Shown here: in pieces, positions 1 through 7,263 of the stretch
Layout: the number at the start of each line of letters is the position of its first letter
Position numbering within the stretch: the first letter of the stretch is position 1
Source of the DNA: Actinoplanes ianthinogenes
GTDB taxonomy: Bacteria > Actinomycetota > Actinomycetes > Mycobacteriales > Micromonosporaceae
Assembly (NCBI RefSeq): GCF_018324205.1
Contig: NZ_AP023356.1
Span: 3,303,501-3,367,500, forward strand
Reading direction: 5' to 3'
DNA: 64,000 nt
The notes under the pieces: model-generated
Told to the model about the DNA's origin: nothing
Database searches by the model: none
Seen by the model: only the letters and a program-made list of their open reading frames with translations
Translations under genes and position numbers: made by a program

Positions 1-465
1 CCGACGTGCCGGACCATCGAGAGCTTTCGTCCCCGCCCATCGTCCGTCGCCCGGAGGCGCTCGCCCATTATTCCGTGCGTCGACAACCGGACAGCTGGGG
101 CACTGAGCGTGATGATGACCGGTTCGGGGTGGGCTGATCCGGAGGTTCCCGTCGAATGGGTGAAGTTCGCCACATCAGGACTATATCGGGGCCAGTGCCT
201 GCGATCGGGGCCAATGCCACCAGGCGTTCCTGGTTCTCGGCGCGCCCACGCCGGAGGCCGGAGGCGGTCGACCGGGACGGCTCGCCGGGGCTGGGCGAAT
301 CGGAGGCGGCTTCGGTCCGTTCTTTGGCACTTGTTACAAAGCGCAACCGTGAGCGAGGTGCGCGGGCCGCTCCGGAACGGGCTGTAGCCGGGTGGCCCCT
401 CGGGGCCCCGCGGGCTTTCCAGCGCGGCAACCCGGGGTCGGGGCTCCCCTCGCCGAGGCGTGACT
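1..465. other. Non-coding stretch downstream of recX, no gene recognised
   Basis: I see no recognisable gene here. A minus-strand reading frame opens at an ATG at 68 and runs off the left edge of the window (starting MGERLRATDDG); it is too short to identify and may be the start of a neighbouring gene. A TATAGT hexamer on the minus strand at 180-185 could be a -10 box for leftward transcription, but no convincing -35 is present. The apparent plus-strand frames match no protein family I know. Confidence 0.4.
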
Positions 466-609
466 GCGGCTCAGGTCGAGGTGTCGTTTGCCTGGTCGGC
501 CAAGGCGTCCGCGTCCACGCCGTCGGCGAACTCGGCGGCTCAGGTCGAGGTGTCGTTTGCCTGGTCGGCCAAGGCGTCCGCGTCCACGCCGTCGGCGAAC
601 TCGGCGGCT
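466..609. repeat. 69-bp tandem duplication of the recX 3' end
   Basis: Bases 466-540 and 535-609 are identical, with a 69-bp offset. The right-hand copy encodes the last recX codons (ending ADALADQANDTST) and the stop; the left-hand copy repeats them beyond the stop. The duplication keeps the frame, so loss of the stop would add 23 residues. It looks like a recent slippage or recombination event. Confidence 0.9.
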
Positions 610-1661
610 TCCGCGTCGCGGGCGGCCAAGGCATCCTTGACGGCGCGGATGGCCACGCCGGCGGGGTAGCCCTTGCGGGCGAGCATCGCGACCAGCCGCC
701 GGAAGACGGCCTCCGGCGTGCCGTTGGCCGTGCGCAGCTTGCGGTCGACCAGGGAACGGGCGGCCTCCGCCTCGGCCTCCTCGTCGACGGCCTCCAGGGC
801 CTCGCTCGCCACCTCGGCGTCCACCCCGCGCTGCCGCAGCTCGTTGGCCAGGGCACGGCGAGCCAGGCCACGACCGTGATGCCGGCTGGACACCCACGCC
901 CGGGCGAACGCCGCGTCGTCGATGATGCCGACCTCGTCATACCGGTCCAGGACCTCGGCGATGACCTCCTCGGAGATCTCTTTCCGGGCCAGGACCTTGG
1001 CCAGCTCGGCCCGGGTCCGCGGCCGAACCGCGAGCTGCCGCAGACAGATCTCCCGCGCCCGCTCGGACTCACTCTGCTGAGCCGCCGCCGACCGCCGTCC
1101 ACCGGCACCGTCGTCGTCGCCGAACCCACCGCTCGAGCCACCCCGACCGGCCCGGCCCCCCGAATCGTCCCCGCCTTGCCGACCGGCCCGGCCACCCGGG
1201 CGGTCCGAGGCTTCCCAGCCGGCCCGGCCACCCGACCGGTCCCCGCTTTCGCGACCGGCCCGGCCAGCCGGAGGGTCCGAGGCTTCCCAGCCCAGCCGGT
1301 CCCCGCTTTCGCGACCAGCCCGGCCACCCGGACGGTCCGAGGCTCCCCAGTCGGCGGAGTTGCCTCGGCCGGCGGGGCGGGCCGTGGATCCCCGGGCGCC
1401 GGTGGCGCCCGGATGCCGTTCGTCGGGTGGGTCGGTCGGGCCGTCGGGATCAGGAGCGTCCGACGGGGCTTCGCTGGAGGAGCCGAAGGTCTGCCAGAGG
1501 CCCTCGTCGGACTCGGGGTGACGGCGTGCGTAACCGGCCCGGCGGCTGCCGCGGCGAGCGGGGCGGCTGCCCGGGGTGTCGTCGTCCGGTCCGTCGGTGC
1601 CGGTCCGGGGCGGGATGGCATCCCATCCGCGCCCGGACCGGGCACCACGTCGTCCGGCCAT
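540..1661 (-). CDS. recX: Regulatory protein RecX with a long disordered N-terminal extension
   Basis: RecX binds RecA filaments and inhibits recombinase and coprotease activity. The conserved three-helix-repeat domain occupies roughly residues 195-373 (RTRAELAKVLARKEI ... VGIIDDAAFARAWV ... RRLVAMLARKGYP). About 195 residues in front of it are Gly/Arg/Asp-rich and built from imperfect repeats of the type GRAGRESGDR, encoded by near-identical DNA repeats at about 1140-1345. Typical RecX proteins are 150-200 aa, so this one is nearly doubled. The ATG at 1661 lies 14 bp after the recA stop, so the two are presumably co-transcribed. A later start near the conserved domain cannot be excluded. Confidence 0.93.
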   Translation of the reverse strand: MAGRRGARSGRGWDAIPPRTGTDGPDDDTPGSRPARRGSRRAGYARRHPESDEGLWQTFGSSSEAPSDAPDPDGPTDPPDERHPGATGARGSTARPAGRGNSADWGASDRPGGRAGRESGDRLGWEASDPPAGRAGRESGDRSGGRAGWEASDRPGGRAGRQGGDDSGGRAGRGGSSGGFGDDDGAGGRRSAAAQQSESERAREICLRQLAVRPRTRAELAKVLARKEISEEVIAEVLDRYDEVGIIDDAAFARAWVSSRHHGRGLARRALANELRQRGVDAEVASEALEAVDEEAEAEAARSLVDRKLRTANGTPEAVFRRLVAMLARKGYPAGVAIRAVKDALAARDAEAAEFADGVDADALADQANDTST

Positions 1662-1675
1662 GGCGGCTTACCGGA

Positions 1676-2722
<1,047 letters not shown>

Positions 2723-2768
2723 TGCTGTCACCCCTGTATTGGACTTCGCGTTCTTCGCCACGGCCGAC

Positions 2769-2791
2769 ACGGTATGCGGTGGGTATGACAA
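2769..2791 (-). promoter_or_regulatory. RecA-NDp (PafBC-type) promoter of recA
   Basis: On the minus strand: TTGTCA (2791-2786), TAC, eight bases, then TACCGT (2774-2769). This fits the mycobacterial RecA-NDp consensus, TTGTCR plus 3, N8, TAnnnT. That promoter class gives LexA-independent, PafBC-dependent damage induction. It predicts a leader of about 40 nt for recA. The same element precedes lhr and the YcaQ-like gene in this window. Confidence 0.7.
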
Positions 2792-2814
2792 AAATCCTCC
2801 GCCCTACCAAGGGC

Positions 2815-2841
2815 TGTGGATAGCCGAGCCGCTGTGGACAA
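2815..2841. promoter_or_regulatory. Pair of DnaA boxes upstream of recA
   Basis: Read on the minus strand: TTGTCCACA at 2841-2833, a perfect match to the high-GC actinobacterial DnaA box, and CTATCCACA at 2823-2815, one mismatch from TTATCCACA. Starts are 18 bp apart. The distal box overlaps a TATTGT hexamer (2843-2838) that would be the -10 of an upstream recA promoter. Confidence 0.6.
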
Positions 2842-2845
2842 TAGC

Positions 2846-2891
2846 CGAACACTTGTACGACATCGAGCGACACGCCAGAACAAGCGTACGA
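2846..2891. promoter_or_regulatory. Two LexA (SOS) box-like sites upstream of recA
   Basis: Site 1 (2847-2858) reads GAAC-ACTT-GTAC and site 2 (2878-2889) reads GAAC-AAGC-GTAC. Each matches the actinobacterial LexA core GAAC-N4-GTTC at 7 of 8 positions, with the flanking CG/GA also kept. Site 1 sits just upstream of a TATTGT -10 candidate (2843-2838), so it could repress an upstream SOS promoter, as in the two-promoter recA regions of mycobacteria. Confidence 0.6.
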
Positions 2892-2899
2892 AAAATGGC

Positions 2900-3100
2900 T
2901 CAGTGCAGCTGAGAGGGCACCCGATCGGGGTACGTGGCCACCACGGCGCGCCAGATGGTAGCCGTGTCGACACCCTGCGCGATCGCCTGGTCGATGGTCC
3001 GGCCGCCCAGGGCCGCGAAGGCGTGGTCGGCCGCGATGCTGCGGGCGTACGCCGCCCCGAACGCCTGCTCCAAGCGTCCCCAGAAGTCCGTCAATCGCAC
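2900..3100 (-). CDS. DUF3046 family small protein
   Basis: 66-aa protein starting VRLTDFWGRLEQAFGAAYARS. It matches the DUF3046 family, which is typically encoded beside recA in actinobacteria; function unknown. The conserved LGGRTIDQAIAQGVD and IWRAV segments are present. I chose the GTG at 3100 because homologues begin with (M/V)RLT, and because TACCCT (3112-3107) lies exactly 6 nt upstream, giving a leaderless start. The longer upstream frame has no family similarity. Confidence 0.85.
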   Translation of the reverse strand: MRLTDFWGRLEQAFGAAYARSIAADHAFAALGGRTIDQAIAQGVDTATIWRAVVATYPDRVPSQLH

Positions 3101-3212
3101 GTCACGAGGGTACCCACGCGGCATCGGAACGATCCCTCCGCGAAGCGGCGACGGCGGACGGAAATCGCTTTGTGACGTGCGGCACGGGCGGTGGGCGTAC
3201 CGAAGAGAACTG

Positions 3213-3878
3213 TCAGGCCGCGATCGCCGCGGCCGCAACCTTCAGGTCGTCCACCAGGCCCTGATAGGCGACCTCACGGTTGTCCGCGCGCAGCACGGCC
3301 GAGGGGTGGATGGTGGCCAGCGCGCGGATCTCGGCGACCGGGAAGTCCTCCGGGTGCTCGGCCGAGGCCGGCCAGGGCATCAACTGCCCGCGGGACCGGG
3401 TGACCCGGAACGACGGGCCCAGCAGCGCCTTGCCCGCGGTCGCCCCGAGCAGCACCACCAGCTCCGGTTGCAGCAGCGCGAACTCGGCGACCAGCCAGGG
3501 CCGGCAGGCGGTGATGTGCGCCGGGCCGGGCGTCTGGTGGATCCGGCGGGACCCGCGCATCTCGAAACGGAAGTGCTTCACCGAGTTCGTGATGTAGAGG
3601 TCGGCCGGATCGATGCCGGCGTCGTCCACGGCGTCGCGCAGCAGCCGGCCGGCTGGACCGACGAACGGCAGGCCTTTCTGGTCCTCGACGTCGCCGGGCT
3701 GCTCGCCGACGAAGACGACTCGGGCGTGCGGGGCGCCCCGGCCGAAGACCGTCTGGGTGGCGTTCTCGTGGAGATCGCAGCCCTGGCACCCGGCAGCGGC
3801 CTGCTTGAGCTCGTCGATGCTGTGCGGCTGCGCCGGCACCCACTGCTGCGCGCCCGGCGGCACCTCAGTCCCTGGCAT
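3213..3878 (-). CDS. UdgX-type uracil-DNA binding/glycosylase protein
   Basis: 221 aa, uracil-DNA glycosylase superfamily. The motif GEQPGDVEDQKGLPFVGPAGR corresponds to motif A, ITNSVKHFRFE follows, and HPSAVLRA is the C-terminal motif. The insertion RGSRRIHQTPG matches the R-loop of UdgX (KRRIHQ), whose His forms a covalent bond to the abasic sugar in Mycobacterium smegmatis UdgX. Cysteines in CQGCDLH and TACRPW fit the Fe-S-dependent family. The gene stands alone between DUF3046 and the MocR gene on the same strand. I infer it traps or excises uracil rather than acting as the main family-1 Ung. Confidence 0.88.
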   Translation of the reverse strand: MPGTEVPPGAQQWVPAQPHSIDELKQAAAGCQGCDLHENATQTVFGRGAPHARVVFVGEQPGDVEDQKGLPFVGPAGRLLRDAVDDAGIDPADLYITNSVKHFRFEMRGSRRIHQTPGPAHITACRPWLVAEFALLQPELVVLLGATAGKALLGPSFRVTRSRGQLMPWPASAEHPEDFPVAEIRALATIHPSAVLRADNREVAYQGLVDDLKVAAAAIAA

Positions 3879-3944
3879 GCCTACGTTGTACCCGTGGGCA
3901 CGGCCGTCACGCGGACCGGGGCCACTCTCCCGGGGGACACGCCC

Positions 3945-5288
3945 TCACCTCGCCACCCCGGCGGCACGGGGACGGGTCGCGGACACCACCGCCGCGGCGA
4001 GCACCGGCAGGTCCGGCTCGTCGAGTGTGCTGACGGTGATCCGGATGCCGGGCGGCGAGGCGACCCGGAACAGCGTGCCGGGCGCCACCGCATAACCCGC
4101 GTCGCGGAGCACGGCGACCGCGTGGGTCTCGTCGGGGACCGGGACCCAGACATTGATGCCGGTGTCACCGACGGCCGGGATCCCATACGCCCGGAGCGCG
4201 TCACGCAGCGCCGTGCGGCGCACCCCGTAGGACCGGGCGGCGGCCGTGACCAGCGCGGTGACCTCGGGATCGCGCCAGAGGTGGAGCAGCAGTCGCTGCG
4301 CCAGGGTGGAGACCCAGCCCATGCCGATCCGCATCCGGCCGGTGACCCGGGCGACCGAGATCTCGTCGCCGGCCAGCACGGCGATGCGCAGATCCGGCCC
4401 GAAGGGCTTGGAGGCGGAGCGGATGAACGCCCACCACCGGGTCACCGGGCCGACGCAGTGCGGTGGCTGCTCGGCCAGCTCGGCGGCGTGGTCGTCCTCC
4501 ATCAGCAGCACCTCGGGGTGGGCGGCGAGCAGCTCGCGCAGGGTGCCGGCGCGAGCGGCGCTGACCGCGGCGCCGGTCGGATTCTGCGCGCGCACGGTGA
4601 TCACAACGGCGCGCGCCCCGGCCCGCAGGGCGGTGGCGAGCGACTCCGGGTCGGGGCCCTCCTCGTCCATCGCGACCGGAAGTGGCCGCATGCCGAGGGC
4701 GGCGATCAGATCCAGCAGGTTGGCCCAGCCCGGGTCCTCGACGGCGACCGCGTCGCCCGGCCTGAGGTGGGCGACCAGCAGGCGCTCGATCGAGTCGAGC
4801 GTGCCGGCGGTGACGGCGATCGCCGCGTCCTCGACCGGGACGCCCTGGGCGAGCAGGCGCGGGCGTGCCGCCTCGATCAGCTCCGGCATGGTCACCGCCG
4901 AGGTGTAGCCCTGCGGCGGGCCGACCCGCTCGGCGACCGCCCGCAACGCCGGGCCGAGCGGCGGCAGGAACTCGAGGTCGGGCTCGCCGGTGGAGAGATC
5001 CCGGAGACCGGCCGGCACCGGGAGCCGCAGCGCGGATCGGGAGAGGGCCACCGGGGGACGGGACCGGATCCGGGTGCCGCGCCGGCCCTCGGTCTCGACC
5101 ACGCCCCGCTGCCGCAGCTCCTGATATGCCTTCGCCACCGTGGCGGGGCTGACGTGCAGCGCCCCGGCGAGGATCCGCACCGGCGGCAGCGCCGCGCCGA
5201 AGTCCCAGTCGCCCCGCATCACGCCGGCCTCGATGCTCGCGGAAATCGCGGCGGCGGTCTCACCGGTGACCTGATATTGTTCTGCCAC
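3945..5288 (-). CDS. MocR-family GntR regulator with PLP aminotransferase domain
   Basis: 447 aa. Residues about 10-75 form a GntR winged helix (GALHVSPATVAKAYQELRQRGVVETEGRRGTRI). The rest is a fold-type I aminotransferase-like domain (EDPGWANLLDLI, PTGAAVSA, LMEDDHAAE, RSASKPFGPDLRIAVLAG), whose SxSK-like region holds the PLP lysine. MocR proteins use PLP or a related ligand to control a divergent gene. Here the divergent gene is a flavin-barrel/GNAT fusion 64 bp away, with a palindrome between them. The start is a GTG at 5288. The ligand and the exact role cannot be read from the sequence. Confidence 0.88.
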   Translation of the reverse strand: MAEQYQVTGETAAAISASIEAGVMRGDWDFGAALPPVRILAGALHVSPATVAKAYQELRQRGVVETEGRRGTRIRSRPPVALSRSALRLPVPAGLRDLSTGEPDLEFLPPLGPALRAVAERVGPPQGYTSAVTMPELIEAARPRLLAQGVPVEDAAIAVTAGTLDSIERLLVAHLRPGDAVAVEDPGWANLLDLIAALGMRPLPVAMDEEGPDPESLATALRAGARAVVITVRAQNPTGAAVSAARAGTLRELLAAHPEVLLMEDDHAAELAEQPPHCVGPVTRWWAFIRSASKPFGPDLRIAVLAGDEISVARVTGRMRIGMGWVSTLAQRLLLHLWRDPEVTALVTAAARSYGVRRTALRDALRAYGIPAVGDTGINVWVPVPDETHAVAVLRDAGYAVAPGTLFRVASPPGIRITVSTLDEPDLPVLAAAVVSATRPRAAGVAR

Positions 5289-5298
5289 AGCGTCGATT

Positions 5299-5312
5299 CT
5301 GTACTAGTACAG
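5299..5312. promoter_or_regulatory. Perfect palindrome, probable MocR operator
   Basis: CTGTACTAGTACAG is a perfect 14-bp palindrome lying 10 bp upstream of the MocR start codon and about 40 bp upstream of the divergent gene. It overlaps the likely -10 regions of both. TGTAC half-sites fit a GntR-type operator, so I infer autorepression and control of the divergent gene. Confidence 0.6.
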
Positions 5313-5352
5313 GATCATGCGCAACCCGAAAGGCGCCACCGGGGAGGCCCTG

Positions 5353-6594
5353 ATGACCGACGTCTACACCACGACCGACCGCACCACCGCGACCCGCACC
5401 CGCCACCGCATGCACTACGACCGGGACAAGGCGCACGCCGTCCTCGACGAGGCGTTCGACTGCGCGGTGGCGTTCGTGGTGGACGGCGAGCCCCGCCTGC
5501 TGCCCACCCTGCACGTCCGGGTCGGCGAGACGCTCTACCTGCACGGTTCCACCGGCGGCCGGATGGCGCTGGCGGCCCGGGCCGACGGCGTCCCGGTCTG
5601 CGTGAGCGTGACCCTGCTCGACGGTCTGGTCTTCGGACGCTCCCAGTTCCACCACAGCGCCAACTACCGCTCGGTGGTCGCCCACGGCGTCGCCCGGCCG
5701 GTCACCGACCCCGCGGAGAAGGCGGAGGCCATGCACGCCCTGGTGGAGAAGGTGGGCGTCAGCCGGGCCGCAGACAGCCGGCCACCGACCCGACAGGAGA
5801 TGGCGCAGACCAGCGTGCTGGCGCTGCCGCTGGTCGAGGTGTCGGTCCGGATCCGGGAGGGCGGGGTGCTGGACGCTCCGGAGGATCTCGGCCTGCCGCA
5901 CTGGGCCGGGGTGCTGCCGCTGCGCCGGGTCGCCGGCCCGCCGGAGACCGACGCCGGCGTCCCGGTCCCGCCGCCGGCCTACCTGCCGGGCCGCACGTCG
6001 GCCGAGTGGCAGACCCCGGTCCTGCTCGAGGGCCGGCACGTCCGGCTGGAGCCGCTCGCCCCGTCGCACGCCGAGGGCATGTTCGAGGCGCTGGACGACG
6101 AGGAGGTCTGGCGGCACATCCCGCTGCCGCGTCCGCGCACCGTGGCGGACATGGCCGCGGACATCGCCGAGGTGATCCGCGGGCAGTGGCGCGGCGACCG
6201 GTCCGGGTGGGCCCAGGTGGACCCGATCTCCGGCGCCGTGATGGGGATGACGACGTATCACGACGTCGATCCCGACCGGCGCTCGGTCGGGATCGGGCAC
6301 ACCATGCTGGGCCGCAAGTGGTGGCGGACCGGGGTGAACACCGAGGCGAAGCTGCTGCTGCTGGAGCGGGCGTTCGACGTGCTCGGCGCGGCCAAGGTGT
6401 TCTGGTACACGGACATTCGCAACGAGCGTTCCCAGGCCGCGATCGCCCGGCTCGGGGCCAGCCGGGACGGGGTGATCCGGCGGCAGCGGTTGCGGCCCGA
6501 CGGCACCTGGCGCGACACCGTACTGTTCGCGCTGACGGCGGACGAGTGGCCGGCCGCGGCGCAACGCCTGCGGGACCGCCTGGCCGCCGGATGA
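5353..6594 (+). CDS. Fusion of pyridoxamine-phosphate-oxidase-like flavin barrel and GNAT acetyltransferase
   Basis: 413 aa. The N-terminal half (about 15-215) resembles the Pyridox_ox_2/NimA-like FMN split barrel (HYDRDKAHAVLDEAFDCAVAFV ... TLYLHGSTGGRMALAA ... GRSQFHHSANYRSVVAHG). The C-terminal half (about 225-413) is a RimJ/RimL-like GNAT domain (VRLEPLAPSHAEGMFEAL ... SVGIGHTMLGRKWWRTGVNTEAKLLLLERAF ... RNERSQAAIARLGA). The start at 5353 follows a strong GGGGAGG SD (5341-5347); an ATG at 5317 is in frame but lies close to the operator. The divergent MocR gene suggests a link to vitamin B6 or amine metabolism. The acceptor substrate is unknown. Confidence 0.85.
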   Translation: MTDVYTTTDRTTATRTRHRMHYDRDKAHAVLDEAFDCAVAFVVDGEPRLLPTLHVRVGETLYLHGSTGGRMALAARADGVPVCVSVTLLDGLVFGRSQFHHSANYRSVVAHGVARPVTDPAEKAEAMHALVEKVGVSRAADSRPPTRQEMAQTSVLALPLVEVSVRIREGGVLDAPEDLGLPHWAGVLPLRRVAGPPETDAGVPVPPPAYLPGRTSAEWQTPVLLEGRHVRLEPLAPSHAEGMFEALDDEEVWRHIPLPRPRTVADMAADIAEVIRGQWRGDRSGWAQVDPISGAVMGMTTYHDVDPDRRSVGIGHTMLGRKWWRTGVNTEAKLLLLERAFDVLGAAKVFWYTDIRNERSQAAIARLGASRDGVIRRQRLRPDGTWRDTVLFALTADEWPAAAQRLRDRLAAG

Positions 6595-6612
6595 TCGTGG
6601 AAAGGGTCGACC

Positions 6613-7263
6613 ATGCTGGGGATCACTGACTTCTGGACCTACGTGCTCGGCGTGGTGGCCATCATCCTGCTCCCCGGGCCGAATTCGATCTTCGTGCTCT
6701 CGGTCGGCGCCCGGCGGGGCGTGCGCGCCGGTTACCAGGCGGCGTTCGGCGTCTTCCTGGGCGACGCGGTGCTCATGGTGCTGTCGGCGACCGGGGTGTC
6801 CTCGCTGCTGGGGACGTACCCACCACTGTTCCTGGTGCTGAAGTACGCGGGCGCCGGCTACCTCGCCTGGGTCGGGGTGAACATCCTCCGCGGCGCCTGG
6901 GGACGCTGGCGCAGCCGGGGCGAGCTCGCCGCGACGGTCGAGGAGACGCCGGCCGAGATGCGGCGGCCGTTCCGCCGGGCCGCGGTGATCAGCCTGCTGA
7001 ACCCGAAGGCGATCCTGTTCTTCGTCTCGTTCTTCATCCAGTTCGTCCAGCCGGGGTATCCGCATCCCGCGCTGTCGTTCGTGGTGCTCGGGGCGGTGGT
7101 GCAGTTCTTCAGCGCGCTGTACCTGACGGCGCTGATCTTCGGAGGCCGGTTCCTGGCCGGGCAGTTCCAGCGGCGGCGCCGGCTGGCCGCCGGCGCGGCG
7201 ACCGGGGTGGGCGCGCTGTTCGTCGGCTTCAGCATCAAGCTCGCCACGGCCGGCATCAGTTGA
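6613..7263 (+). CDS. LysE/RhtB-family amino acid exporter
   Basis: 216-aa membrane protein with about six hydrophobic segments. It shows the family hallmarks LLPGPNSIFVLSVGARRGVRAGYQAAFGVFLGD and LLNPKAILFFVSFFIQFVQP, which are closest to the LeuE-like branch. It probably exports a neutral or branched-chain amino acid. A GGAAAGG SD precedes the ATG. The start lies 18 bp after the flavin-barrel/GNAT fusion, so the two form an operon. The TGA stop directly abuts the stop of the convergent kinase gene (TGATCA at 7261-7266), leaving no room for a terminator between them. Confidence 0.87.
   Translation: MLGITDFWTYVLGVVAIILLPGPNSIFVLSVGARRGVRAGYQAAFGVFLGDAVLMVLSATGVSSLLGTYPPLFLVLKYAGAGYLAWVGVNILRGAWGRWRSRGELAATVEETPAEMRRPFRRAAVISLLNPKAILFFVSFFIQFVQPGYPHPALSFVVLGAVVQFFSALYLTALIFGGRFLAGQFQRRRRLAAGAATGVGALFVGFSIKLATAGIS

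Noticed and set aside
1140..1345. Direct repeats as an attachment site
   Set aside because: They are coding repeats in the disordered N-terminus of RecX, with no integrase gene or flanking duplication.
2723..2791. Upstream TTG start for recA adding 23 residues
   Set aside because: The extension runs over the RecA-NDp promoter and lacks similarity to RecA N-termini, while the ATG at 2722 fits them.
2934..6629. 1231-codon plus-strand open frame
   Set aside because: It runs antiparallel to DUF3046, UdgX and MocR and in another frame through the flavin-barrel/GNAT fusion. The real genes explain it.
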